Source: Streptomyces sp. KL109B (GTDB taxonomy: Bacteria > Actinomycetota > Actinomycetes > Streptomycetales > Streptomycetaceae). From it: a stretch of 64,000 bases of DNA. This document shows positions 36,505 to 45,475 of the stretch, in pieces. A program made the position numbers and the translations under genes. Each line of letters starts with the position of its first letter. Within the stretch, counting starts at the first letter, position 1. The notes under the pieces were generated by a model. That model worked only from the letters and a program-made list of their open reading frames with translations. It did no database searches and was not told where the DNA came from. The stretch covers positions 868,001-932,000 of the forward strand of contig NZ_JASERL010000002.1 in NCBI RefSeq assembly GCF_030766935.1, written 5' to 3'.

Positions 36505-39500
36505 ATGGAACCAGCAACCGTAGGCGTCAAGTTGGCGTCGAGCGCGGTCGCGCCGCTCGTCAAGAAGCTGTTCGTGGCCGAGGGGCCGGGCGCGGGGCTC
36601 GTGGACCAGCCGGTGCGGATATCGGGGTTCCTGTCCTTCAAGGGGGAGAAGCGCACGCTCACCCTGCCGGACCTGCACAAGCTCGCCGCCGAGCTGGTCC
36701 GGCGCGCCCTCAAGAGCGACGAGCCGCCGCTGCCCGCCGAGGAGGAGCTGGCCGTCACCCACGCCCTCGCGGACACCCTGTTCGTCCTCGGCGACCTCGA
36801 CATGACCGACGTACAGGCCGTGGAGCTCGGCCACGAGGCGCTCGCCGAACGGCTGCGGCGGGCCAGCGGCAACCCCGACCCGGGGCTCTCGGCGGACGCC
36901 GTCCTGTTCTACGAGCGGACGCTCGTCACGGCGTGCCTGCACATCCTGCACTTCTTCACGCAGCGGTCGACCTTCGTCGCCCACACCCTGGTCGAGCAGA
37001 GCCGCCGGCAGGGCGAAATCATCAAGCGGATCGACGAGTTGATCCGCCGGACGCCCTCCAGCGGGGACAACGACCCCGGCTTCGAGAACCGCTATCTCCG
37101 GTACGTCGCCACGAAACACAGCCACCTCACCATCTACGGCATCGACCTGGTCAACTCGCCGGAGCGCTGGCCGCTCGACGCCGCCTACTTCAGCCTGGAG
37201 GCGCTGCGCCCCGGCGCGAACGGCGAGGCGACCGGCGCCGACGGCACGAGCATCGCCGCCGCCGGCGCCGTGCCCGCGGAACAGGCGCTCAGCGAGCAGG
37301 ACCGGGTGCTGCTGCGCGGCGTCGCGGGATCCGGCAAGACGACGCTCGTGCAGTGGCTCGCCGTGACGGCGGCCAGGGGCGAGCGAGGCGACCGCATCCC
37401 CTTCGTGCTCCCGCTGCGCACCCTGATCCGGCGCCCGAGCGGCCTGCCCGCGCCGGACACCTTCCTCGACGCCGTGAAGGTCCCCTTCCAGGCCGCCCAG
37501 CCGCACAACTGGGCGGACCGGGTACTGACCGCCCGCCGCGGGCTGCTGCTCGTCGACGGCATCGACGAGGTCCCCGAGGCGGAGCGGGAACGCACCCGGC
37601 GCTGGCTGCGCGACCTCTTCGACGTGTATCCCGGCAACCAGTGGCTCGTCACCTCCCGCCCCTCCGCGATCCGCGAGGACTGGCTCGCCCCCGACGGCTT
37701 CACTGAGCTGGCGCTCACCCCGATGAGCAGGGACGACGTGGCCGCGTTCATCAGCCGCTGGCACACTGCGGCCCGCATCGACGCGCCCGATCCCGACCGC
37801 CTCGACGGCTACGAGCGCACCCTCCTGGAGGCCGTCCAGACCAAGCGCGACCTCGGCCGCCTCGCCACCAACCCCCTGATGTGCGGCCTCATCTGCGCCC
37901 TGCACCGCGACCGGCGCGGCTATCTCCCGCACGGCAAACAGGAGTTGTACCAGGACGCGCTGTCCATGCTGCTGTCCCGCAGGGACACCCAGCGGGACAT
38001 GTTCCCGGAGGGCGAGCGCAGCACCAGCAGCATCCAGCTCACCGAACTCCCGCAGATCCAGCTGCTGCAGCGGCTCGCCTACTGGCTGATCCGCAACAGC
38101 CAGTCCGAGATGGACCGCGAGCGCGCCCAGCAGATCGTCGCCGAGGCCCTGCCGTCGCTCCCGCTGGCCGCGGCGCAGGGCGACGCGCACCGTATCCTCG
38201 GCCACCTCCTCGTACGAAGCGGTCTGCTGCGCGAACCGACCCTCGGGACGCTGGAGTTCGTGCACCGCACCTTCCAGGACTATCTGGGCGCAAGGGCCGC
38301 GGTCGAGGACGGCGACTTCGGGCTGCTTGTCCGCAACGCCGCCGACGAGCAGTGGGCGGACGTGATCCGGATGGCCGTGGCGCACGCCCGCCCCCGCGAA
38401 CGGGCCGATTTCCTACGGAACTTGAGCGGTTCGGCGGAACACCTCGAAGGCGCCGCGGCCACCCGCGTCCGGCTGCTCGCGCTGGCCTCGCTCGAACACG
38501 CCACGGAACTCGACGCGGACGTCAGGGCGTTCGTCGAGGAGCGCGCCGCCACCCTCATCCCGCCGGGCAGCACGGAGGAGGCCCGCGCCCTGGCCTCCGT
38601 CGGCCCGCTCGCCCTGGAACTGCTGCCCGGACCCGAAGGGCTCACCGAGGCGGAGGCGCGCGCCGTGGTGGCGACCGCGTCCCTGATCGGCACGGACGCG
38701 GCGCTGCCGGTCCTGAGCCGGTTCCGTACCCACCCGGACCTCACCCTCCGCTCCCAACTCGCCTGGAACTGGGACCGGTTCGACGCCCAGCGCTACGGCG
38801 AGGACTTCATCGCCCAGCTGCTCCCGGACGACCTGCACTTCTGGGCGTACTCGGGAGAGCACCTGCGCCTCCTGCGCTCCTTCGGCGGCCGCCCCTGGCT
38901 GCAACTCGTCGGCGACATCGGCCGCTGGGCCATCCGCACCGAACTCACCCCCGACAAGGTCACCCGGCTCTGCGTACGCGACAACCGGGAACTCCGGGAC
39001 CTGACCTGCCTGTCGTCACTGCACCGGCTCACCCACCTCGACCTGATCAAATGCCCGTACGTGGAGAGCCTCACCCCGGTGGCCCAACTACCCCTGAAGT
39101 CCCTGTCGTTGAACCGTACGTCCGGTCTTGAGCGGCCGGGCGCCCTCGACGCGCTCGCCGGTTCGGCCGCGCTGCGCTCGGTCGACCTCTGCCTGCGCCT
39201 GAAGGCCGACCGCCTCGACGAGGCGCTGCCCCAGGGCATGCCGCTGCGCCACCTGGGTTTCGCCAAGGACACGCTCTGGCACACCGGCCTGCGCGGACTG
39301 CACCGGTTCGCGTCGCTGACCACCCTGAGCCTGACCGAACTGCGCACCGGGCTCAGCGCCGCCGACCACGAGGAGATCGCCCGCCTGCCCGAGCTCAAGG
39401 AGGTACGGCTCGACTGGCAGGCCGTGGACTGGTCGGGGCCGCCGCTGCCCGGCGTCACCAGCCTGTGGCTCAACAGATTCACGGGACACGAGGAGGGCCT

Positions 39501-39639
39501 CGCGGAACTCCCCACCCTCTTCCCCGGCCTGCGCACCCTCACCCTCCAACTGGCCCCGGACGCCCCGGAGATCCCCGACCACACCCTCGCGCTTCTGCCC
39601 CTCACCCCGAAGGTGGTGCGCACGTACAGCGTCGTATGA
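36505..39639 (+). CDS. NACHT NTPase with leucine-rich C-terminus (STAND protein)
   Basis: 1044 residues, GGGGGAACGAC before the ATG. Residues 1-~230: helical N-terminal domain of the kind found on bacterial NACHT proteins. Residues ~268-440: NACHT with Walker A GVAGSGKTTLV (272-282), Walker B LLLVDGIDEVP (347-357) and sensor VTSRPSAI. A helical/winged region (TNPLMCGLICALHRDRRGYLPHGKQELYQDAL; FVHRTFQDYLGARA) follows. Residues ~820-1040 show irregular leucine-rich repeats (LTHLDLIKCPYVESLTPVAQLPLKSLSLN). Related bNACHT proteins sense phage and kill the host; no separate effector domain is seen here. Confidence 0.85.
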   Translation: MEPATVGVKLASSAVAPLVKKLFVAEGPGAGLVDQPVRISGFLSFKGEKRTLTLPDLHKLAAELVRRALKSDEPPLPAEEELAVTHALADTLFVLGDLDMTDVQAVELGHEALAERLRRASGNPDPGLSADAVLFYERTLVTACLHILHFFTQRSTFVAHTLVEQSRRQGEIIKRIDELIRRTPSSGDNDPGFENRYLRYVATKHSHLTIYGIDLVNSPERWPLDAAYFSLEALRPGANGEATGADGTSIAAAGAVPAEQALSEQDRVLLRGVAGSGKTTLVQWLAVTAARGERGDRIPFVLPLRTLIRRPSGLPAPDTFLDAVKVPFQAAQPHNWADRVLTARRGLLLVDGIDEVPEAERERTRRWLRDLFDVYPGNQWLVTSRPSAIREDWLAPDGFTELALTPMSRDDVAAFISRWHTAARIDAPDPDRLDGYERTLLEAVQTKRDLGRLATNPLMCGLICALHRDRRGYLPHGKQELYQDALSMLLSRRDTQRDMFPEGERSTSSIQLTELPQIQLLQRLAYWLIRNSQSEMDRERAQQIVAEALPSLPLAAAQGDAHRILGHLLVRSGLLREPTLGTLEFVHRTFQDYLGARAAVEDGDFGLLVRNAADEQWADVIRMAVAHARPRERADFLRNLSGSAEHLEGAAATRVRLLALASLEHATELDADVRAFVEERAATLIPPGSTEEARALASVGPLALELLPGPEGLTEAEARAVVATASLIGTDAALPVLSRFRTHPDLTLRSQLAWNWDRFDAQRYGEDFIAQLLPDDLHFWAYSGEHLRLLRSFGGRPWLQLVGDIGRWAIRTELTPDKVTRLCVRDNRELRDLTCLSSLHRLTHLDLIKCPYVESLTPVAQLPLKSLSLNRTSGLERPGALDALAGSAALRSVDLCLRLKADRLDEALPQGMPLRHLGFAKDTLWHTGLRGLHRFASLTTLSLTELRTGLSAADHEEIARLPELKEVRLDWQAVDWSGPPLPGVTSLWLNRFTGHEEGLAELPTLFPGLRTLTLQLAPDAPEIPDHTLALLPLTPKVVRTYSVV

Positions 39640-39764
39640 CGCCACATCCCCTCGGTGAAACCTCATCGGTGAAACCTCAAATGTTGCTCTGAACGTCCAC
39701 CGTCAGGGGTTCGGGCCGCGCCGCCGCGGTCATGACACCAGGAACGCGGAGGAGGGGGAGTTCC

Positions 39765-41072
39765 ATGGAGCTGAAACTGGGGACCGGGATCGGCTGGCGG
39801 CCCGAGATCGCGGAGGCGGTGGAGGCGATGCCGGGCATCGACTGGGTCGAGGCCGTCGCCGAGAACCTGTGTCCGGGCCATCTGCCGGACTCCCTGCTGC
39901 GGCTGCGCGAACGCGGAGTCACCGTCGTGCCGCACGGCGTCTCGCTCGGCCTCGGCGACGCCGACCGCCCCGACGAGGGACGCCTCGCCGAACTCGCGGC
40001 CCGAGCCGAGGCGTTGGGCTCGCCGCTGGTCACCGAGCACATCGCGTTCGTACGCGCCGGGGGCGAGCGCACCGCGTCGCCGCCGCTGGAGGCGGGCCAC
40101 CTGCTGCCCGTGCCGCGCACCCGTGACGCCCTCGACGTGCTGTGCGAGAACGTACGCATCGCCCAGGACGCGCTGCCGGTGCCGCTCGCGGTGGAGAACA
40201 TCGCGGCGCTGTTCGGGTGGCCGGGCGAGGAGCTGACGGAGGGGCAGTTCCTGTACGAGCTGGTGGAGCGGACCGGCGTACGACTCCTCATCGACGTGGC
40301 CAACCTGCACACCAACCACGTCAACCGCGGCGAGGACCCGGCGAAGGCGCTCGCCGAGCTGCCGGTCGAGGCCATCGCGTACGTACATGTCGCGGGCGGC
40401 TTCGAACGGGACGGCGTCTGGCACGACAGCCACGCCCACCCGGTACCGCGGGCCGTGCTCGACGTGCTGGCGGAGCTCGTCTCCCGGGTGGCGCCGCCCG
40501 GGGTACTCCTTGAACGGGACGACAACTTCCCGGAGGACCTTAGGGAGTTGGAGCGCGAGATCGAGACCGTCCGGGCGACGGTCACGGCGGGGTCGGGAGC
40601 CCCTGCCTCCCCCGCCGCGCCGACGCCCACCCGCCCCACCACCACCGTCGACGACTCCGCCCGTCAACGACTCGCCCTCGACCAGGCGGCGTTGCTCTCC
40701 GCGCTGGTCGCCGGCACGCCCGCCCCCGAGGGGTTCGACCGGGGGCGGCTCGCGGTGCAGAGCCGGGCGCTCGCGGGGAAGCGGGCGGACGTGGTGGCGA
40801 AGGTGGCACCCGAACTGCCCCTGATTCTGGGCGAGTCGGAGTACCGGAGCCACTTCCTCGGGTACGCGCGGCGGCGGCCCATGACGGGCGGGTACCGGCG
40901 TGACGCGCTCGACTTCGCGGAGGAGCTGCTGCTGGCGCAGCGGGTGCGGGAGCCGCGACCGCGGCGTGAGCTGACCCGTTGGTGGCTCGACCGCTCCGGC
41001 CCCAAACCCTTGGCCGGCCGGCCCCTCACCCGCGCCCTCCACACGGCGGCGTTCGCCTTCCGGCGCGGGTGA
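39765..41072 (+). CDS. DUF692 (MNIO) family oxidase with fused C-terminal partner-like domain
   Basis: 435 residues; GGAGGAGGGGGAG precedes the ATG at 39765. Residues 1-~275 form the TIM barrel of multinuclear non-heme iron enzymes (MbnB, TglH, BufB): [63 protein letters not shown] and LLERDDNFP supply the His/Glu/Asp/Asn ligands. After a Pro-Thr linker, residues ~300-435 ([31 protein letters not shown]...) resemble the DUF2063-type partners that bind precursor peptides. MNIOs modify Cys or Asn/Asp in peptides. First gene of an apparent three-gene set. Confidence 0.88.
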   Translation: MELKLGTGIGWRPEIAEAVEAMPGIDWVEAVAENLCPGHLPDSLLRLRERGVTVVPHGVSLGLGDADRPDEGRLAELAARAEALGSPLVTEHIAFVRAGGERTASPPLEAGHLLPVPRTRDALDVLCENVRIAQDALPVPLAVENIAALFGWPGEELTEGQFLYELVERTGVRLLIDVANLHTNHVNRGEDPAKALAELPVEAIAYVHVAGGFERDGVWHDSHAHPVPRAVLDVLAELVSRVAPPGVLLERDDNFPEDLRELEREIETVRATVTAGSGAPASPAAPTPTRPTTTVDDSARQRLALDQAALLSALVAGTPAPEGFDRGRLAVQSRALAGKRADVVAKVAPELPLILGESEYRSHFLGYARRRPMTGGYRRDALDFAEELLLAQRVREPRPRRELTRWWLDRSGPKPLAGRPLTRALHTAAFAFRRG

Positions 41073-41074
41073 GC

Positions 41075-41190
41075 CACATCAAGCCCCTCCATGTAAGCCC
41101 CTGCGGCGATTGAGCAGACGGCTCCCGTGCCTTGGACCTCGGGGTTCCGCCCCGGACCCCGCTGCTCAATCGCCGCAGGGGCTTGATGTG
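41075..41190. repeat. Inverted pair of palindromic repeats (large hairpin)
   Basis: Arms of 23 bp at 41095-41117 and 41162-41184 are perfectly complementary (core CTGCGGCGATTGAGCAG). An outer CACATCAAGC at 41075 is also complementary to 41181-41190, offering an alternative fold. Lies between the MNIO and DUF4142 genes. Confidence 0.85.
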
Positions 41191-41283
41191 GGTGCGGCAT
41201 ACCGAACGTGGCGTAGTCCGGGGTGAAGGCCGCCGCACGGCACCCGGCAGGGACTAGCGTGCGGGGCCGCACCAGGAGGCACC

Positions 41284-42138
41284 ATGCGCCCGTTCCCACG
41301 CCGCACCCCACCCGGCACCACCCTCATCGTCACCGGCCTCGTCGCCACCCTCGCCGCCCTCGTCTTCCCGATCTGGTCGTACGCCGACCGCTCCGGCACC
41401 GGACTCGACGACCTCAACGCCCGGTCCGTGTCCACCAGGTTCGGCCCCCTGTCCGCCACGGACCGCCTCTTCATCACGAAGGTGCGGCTCGCCGGCCTGT
41501 GGGAGCTGCCCGCGGGGCAACAGGCGCAGGAGCGCGCGCCGAGCAAGGCGGTCGAGACGGCGGGGGCGCACCTCGTCGAGGGGCACACGTTCCTGGACGC
41601 GCGGGTGCGCGAGGTCGCGGCCCGGCTGAACCTGGAGCTGCCCAATCAGCCCAACGCCCAACAGCAGGGCTGGCTGCGGGAGTTGACGGCCGCGCGCGGC
41701 GAGGACTACGAGCGGAGGTTCGCGAATGTCCTGCGCCGCGCCCACGGCCAGGTGTTCTCGCTCGTCGCCCAGGTACGCGCATCCACCCGCAACGCACTCG
41801 TACGCGAACTCGCCGACGACGCCAACACCACCGTCCTCGACCACATCAAGGTGCTCGAAGCCACCGGACTCGTCGACTTCGACGCGCTCGCCCGCGACGG
41901 CGCCACCGCGAGCCCGCCACCGGCCACCCGCTCCCCCGCCCCACCCGGACCGACCCCGGCCCCCGACTCCCCGACGCCGGTCTCGCCCTCGCCCACCCCG
42001 TCGTTCTCGCTGCCACCCGCCGTGTCCCGCCCGAAGCCGGGACCCGACGCGTCCCGTAACGGCCCGAAACGTCACGAGCCCATAACAGGGCGTCCACATC
42101 GTGGGCGAGGCGTAGCGGCGCCCGGGCAACTGCCGTAG
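41284..42138 (+). CDS. DUF4142 domain protein, membrane-anchored
   Basis: 284 residues. N-terminal signal anchor (TTLIVTGLVATLAALVFPIWSYA, residues ~12-34), then a four-helix DUF4142 domain (LSATDRLFITKVRLAGLWELPAGQQAQERA ... VETAGAHLVEGHTFLDARVREVAARLNLELP ... FANVLRRAHGQVFSLVAQVRASTRNALVRELA ... DHIKVLEATG). The last ~90 residues are Pro/Ser/Thr-rich and probably disordered outside the cell. No Cys. DUF4142 proteins are ferritin-like-looking secreted proteins of unknown role. Ends 11 bp before the next gene. Confidence 0.8.
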   Translation: MRPFPRRTPPGTTLIVTGLVATLAALVFPIWSYADRSGTGLDDLNARSVSTRFGPLSATDRLFITKVRLAGLWELPAGQQAQERAPSKAVETAGAHLVEGHTFLDARVREVAARLNLELPNQPNAQQQGWLRELTAARGEDYERRFANVLRRAHGQVFSLVAQVRASTRNALVRELADDANTTVLDHIKVLEATGLVDFDALARDGATASPPPATRSPAPPGPTPAPDSPTPVSPSPTPSFSLPPAVSRPKPGPDASRNGPKRHEPITGRPHRGRGVAAPGQLP

Positions 42139-42148
42139 AAACCTGCGC

Positions 42149-42922
42149 ATGTTGTGGGTCCTGTTCCTCCTCGCCGCCTGTGCCGCCGCGGGGGTCTCCT
42201 GTGGGCGGCTGTGCCTCGCGGCCGTGCGCGCCGCCGAGAGCGAGCGCGCCGACGGCGTGCGGCACGACCCGCGGCACGGGCACGAACTGTCCCTGTACGA
42301 GACCGCGTTCCTGTCGGGCGGCCCGGACCGGGTCGCGGACGTGACGCTCGTGTCGATGGCCCGCAGCCACCGCCTGTTGCTCGCGCACACCGGCTGGGCG
42401 ACGGTCGTCGACCCGGTCGCCGGGGACGCCATGGAGCGTTCGGTGCTCGGCGCGATCGGGCCCGACGGGCAGGCGCGGATCGCCCCGCTGCGGGCCGCCG
42501 CCGCGGCGGGGGACGCGGTGCGGGCGCTCGCGGAGCGGCTCGTCGCGGCCGGACTCGCGGTGCCCGACCGGGAGCGGACGACGCTCACGGGCGCGGTGCG
42601 GCAGGTCCGGCAGGCGGCGGCCGTCGTCGTGGTGCTCGGCGTGTGCGCGGTCCTGCTGCCGGGCGAGGGCGTGCAGCGGGGCGGCCCGGTGGCGGTGTGG
42701 TTCGGGCTGCCGCTGCTGCTGACGCTGAGCTGTCTAACGCTCGCCCGCATAGAGATCCACCCGTACACGCGCTGGGCCTCGCCCGCCGGGCAGCGGCTGC
42801 TCGCAAAGCGGCCCGCGGGCGCCGGCGGGCTGCTCGCCGTCGCGGTGCGCGGGGTCCGCGCGGTCGACGACCCGCAACTGCGCGCGGCGCTCTCGGACAC
42901 GGGGCGGCATACCACCGAGTGA
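42149..42922 (+). CDS. TIGR04222-type membrane protein
   Basis: 257 residues. N-terminal helix MLWVLFLLAACAAAGVSCGRLCL with three closely spaced Cys (11, 18, 22), then the TIGR04222-like core (LSLYETAFLSGGPDRVADVTLVSMARSHRLLLAHTGWATVV ... LRAAAAAGDAVRALAERLVAAGLAVP), two further membrane helices (~155-195) and a short hydrophilic end. Many family members carry a Gly/Cys-rich low-complexity C-terminal tail and sit beside DUF692 genes; this one lacks the tail. It is a candidate substrate or membrane partner of the MNIO enzyme. Confidence 0.75.
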   Translation: MLWVLFLLAACAAAGVSCGRLCLAAVRAAESERADGVRHDPRHGHELSLYETAFLSGGPDRVADVTLVSMARSHRLLLAHTGWATVVDPVAGDAMERSVLGAIGPDGQARIAPLRAAAAAGDAVRALAERLVAAGLAVPDRERTTLTGAVRQVRQAAAVVVVLGVCAVLLPGEGVQRGGPVAVWFGLPLLLTLSCLTLARIEIHPYTRWASPAGQRLLAKRPAGAGGLLAVAVRGVRAVDDPQLRAALSDTGRHTTE

Positions 42923-43068
42923 GCCGCCCGGCGAGCGGACGACGCCGGACACCACGCATCAGGGTCATCGTTCCGACATCCGTGACCTGGTCCTTTACTT
43001 CGTCAACTGCCGTCCCGAGGATCCCTTTTGTTCGCGAACCGCTTCGACGAAAGGGACGCGTCCCCACG

Positions 43069-44634
43069 ATGCGCGCAGCCCCCGCCCTCCACGCCGCCGC
43101 CGGCTCCCTGATCCTCTCGGCCCTGGCCGCCGCCCCCGCGAGCGGCTCCGTCGGCCCGAACCCCATCGAGAACGCGGGCGCCGCCCTCGCCGCGGCGCGC
43201 GCCGAGTCCGCGGGGATCCACTGGGCGGACTGCCCCGAGGCGGAGGAGCTGCCGAAGCCGGTCCAGTGCGGCACCGTCTCGGTCCCGCTCGACTACGCGA
43301 ACCCCCTGGGCAAGCAGATCGAGCTGACGGTCAGCCGCGCCAAGGCCACCGGCAAGGACGACGCCGAGCGCCAGGGTTCACTCGTCTTCAACCCCGGCGG
43401 GCCCGGCGGCAACGGCATGCACTTCCCGATGGCCGGTACGTCGCCGGAATGGAAGCGCATCGGCGCCGCGTACGACCTCGTCGGCTACGCCCCGCGCGGC
43501 GTGGGCCGGTCGGCGCCGCTGTCCTGCGAGGACCCGGAGAAGTTCCAGAAGGCCCCGACGCAGTCGCCGACGCACCCCACGGCCGCGTACAAGGAGAAGC
43601 GCGTCGAGCGCGCGAAGGCGTACGCACGCGACTGCGTGGCGAAGAACCCCGGCATCGAGCACTTCACCACCCTGAACAACGCCCGTGACCTGGACGTGCT
43701 GCGGGCCGCGCTCGGCGAGCGGAAGCTGACGTTCATGGGCGCCTCGTACGGCACGTACCTCGGGGCCGTGTACGCGGAGCTGTTCCCCTCGCACGTGCGG
43801 CGGATGGTCTTCGACTCGGCGGTCGACCCGGACCCGGGTCAGGTCTGGTACCGCAACAACCTCGGCCAGTCCGCCGCGTTCGAGCGCCGCTGGGCCGACT
43901 TCCGGGCCTGGGTCGCCCGCCACGACGACACGTACCACCTGGGGAAGACGCCGCAGGCCGTGCTGGCCTCGTACGAGAAGGCGCGCGCGGCGGTCGCCCG
44001 GAAACCGGCCGGCGGCAAGGTCGGCCCCGGCGAACTCCAGTCGGCGTTCCTCCAGGCCGGGTACTACGACGACTACTGGCCGCTGCGCGCGTACGCGCTG
44101 TCCGCCTACGCGAAGGGCGACCCGAAGCCCCTCGTCGAGCAGGCCGCGCCCATCCCCGCGGCCGCGAAGGAGGACGAGAACAGCAACGCCGTCTACACGG
44201 CCGTCCAGTGCAACGACGCGCCCTGGCCGACGGACTTCACCACGTGGGACCGCGACAATTCAGCCCTCGCGCAGCACGCCCCGTTCGAGACCTGGGACAA
44301 CGCCTGGATGAACCTGCCGTGCGCCTACTGGCCGTCCCCCCGCCAACAACCGGTCGACGTCCACACCCTCCCCGGCGAACTCCCCCCGACCTTGATCCTC
44401 GCGGCGGAACGCGACGCGGCCACCCCGTACAAGGGCGCCGAGGAACTCAACCGCCGCCTCGCGGGTTCGTCCCTCGTGACCGAACGGAAGGCGGGCACGC
44501 ACGGCATCGGGGCGGGCCCCAACGCGTGCGTGAACGGCCACATGGACGCGTATCTCCTGGAGGGCCGCCTCCCGGAGGAGACGGCGACCTCATGCGCCCC
44601 GCACAAGGAACCAAAGCCCCTGCCCGCCAAGTGA
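43069..44634 (+). CDS. Secreted tripeptidyl-aminopeptidase-like alpha/beta-hydrolase (S33)
   Basis: 521 residues from ATG at 43069. Signal peptide MRAAPALHAAAGSLILSALAAAPASG. Streptomyces SlpD/SlpE-like exopeptidase fold: SLVFNPGGPGGNGMHF (oxyanion), VGYAPRGVGRSAPLSC, nucleophile elbow FMGASYGTYLGAVYA, Asp in LAAERDAATP, His in AGTHGIG, and four-plus Cys for disulfides. Removes N-terminal tripeptides from secreted proteins. Downstream palindromic repeat separates it from convergent hemQ. Confidence 0.9.
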   Translation: MRAAPALHAAAGSLILSALAAAPASGSVGPNPIENAGAALAAARAESAGIHWADCPEAEELPKPVQCGTVSVPLDYANPLGKQIELTVSRAKATGKDDAERQGSLVFNPGGPGGNGMHFPMAGTSPEWKRIGAAYDLVGYAPRGVGRSAPLSCEDPEKFQKAPTQSPTHPTAAYKEKRVERAKAYARDCVAKNPGIEHFTTLNNARDLDVLRAALGERKLTFMGASYGTYLGAVYAELFPSHVRRMVFDSAVDPDPGQVWYRNNLGQSAAFERRWADFRAWVARHDDTYHLGKTPQAVLASYEKARAAVARKPAGGKVGPGELQSAFLQAGYYDDYWPLRAYALSAYAKGDPKPLVEQAAPIPAAAKEDENSNAVYTAVQCNDAPWPTDFTTWDRDNSALAQHAPFETWDNAWMNLPCAYWPSPRQQPVDVHTLPGELPPTLILAAERDAATPYKGAEELNRRLAGSSLVTERKAGTHGIGAGPNACVNGHMDAYLLEGRLPEETATSCAPHKEPKPLPAK

Positions 44635-44662
44635 CCCCACATCAAGCCACTCTGGCGACCAC

Positions 44663-44726
44663 AATCAAGCCCCTCCGGCGATTGAGGAGCGGGGTCCGGG
44701 GCAGAGCCCCGAGGCCCCAGCCACGG
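44663..44726. repeat. Palindromic repeat between convergent genes
   Basis: TCAAGCCCCTCCGGCGATTG followed by GGGGTCCGGGGCAGAGCCCC, plus a degenerate half-copy just before it at 44641. Placed as a bidirectional terminator between the S33 peptidase gene and hemQ. Confidence 0.8.
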
Positions 44727-44739
44727 TGGGCCGCACCGA

Positions 44740-45471
44740 TCAGGCCAGCCCAGCCACAAGATCCGCAACGGACTTACGGCGCCCCGTGAAGAACGGAACC
44801 TCCTCACGGACGTGACGCCGCGCCTCGGACCCCCGCAGCAACCGCATCAGATCCACAATCCGGTACAGCTCATCCGCCTCGAACGCCAGAATCCACTCGT
44901 AGTCCCCGAGCGAGAACGACGCCACGGTGTTGGCCCGCACGTCCGGGTAACCGCGCGCCATCTTCCCGTGGTCGGCGAGCATCTTGCGCCGCTCGTCGTC
45001 CGGCAGCAGGTACCAGTCGTAGGACCGGACGAACGGGTACACGGACACGTAGTCGCGCGGCGTCTCGTCGGCGAGGAACGCCGGGATGTGCGAGCGGTTG
45101 AACTCGGCGGGCCGGTGCAGCGCCATGTTCGACCACACCGGCTCCATGGCGCGGCCCAGCTTCGTGCGGCGGAAGAGGTTGTAGGCCTCCTGCAGCTGGT
45201 CGGCCGTCTCGGCGTGCCACCAGATCATGAGGTCGGCGTCGGCGCGCAGCCCGGACACGTCGTACGTGCCGCGGATCGTGACGTCCTTCGCGGCGAGTTG
45301 GTCGAACAGCTCCTGGACCTCGTCGGCGTAACCGGCGCGGTCCTCGGGGAGCACGTCCTTCAGCTTGAAGACGGACCACAGGGTGTAGCGGATGGTCTCG
45401 TTGAGATCCTTGGCCAGCTTGCCCTTGTTGGGTACGCGCGCGGCGTCGGTGTTGGGGGTGTCGTCGCTCAT
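44740..45471 (-). CDS. hemQ: Coproheme decarboxylase HemQ (ChdC)
   Basis: 243 residues. Chlorite-dismutase-fold enzyme that decarboxylates coproheme III to heme b, the last step of the actinobacterial/Gram-positive heme route. Motifs: [58 protein letters not shown] (catalytic Tyr region), [37 protein letters not shown] (proximal His). Four bp after hemY; clearly an operon. Confidence 0.95.
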   Translation of the reverse strand: MSDDTPNTDAARVPNKGKLAKDLNETIRYTLWSVFKLKDVLPEDRAGYADEVQELFDQLAAKDVTIRGTYDVSGLRADADLMIWWHAETADQLQEAYNLFRRTKLGRAMEPVWSNMALHRPAEFNRSHIPAFLADETPRDYVSVYPFVRSYDWYLLPDDERRKMLADHGKMARGYPDVRANTVASFSLGDYEWILAFEADELYRIVDLMRLLRGSEARRHVREEVPFFTGRRKSVADLVAGLA

Positions 45472-45475
45472 GTCC

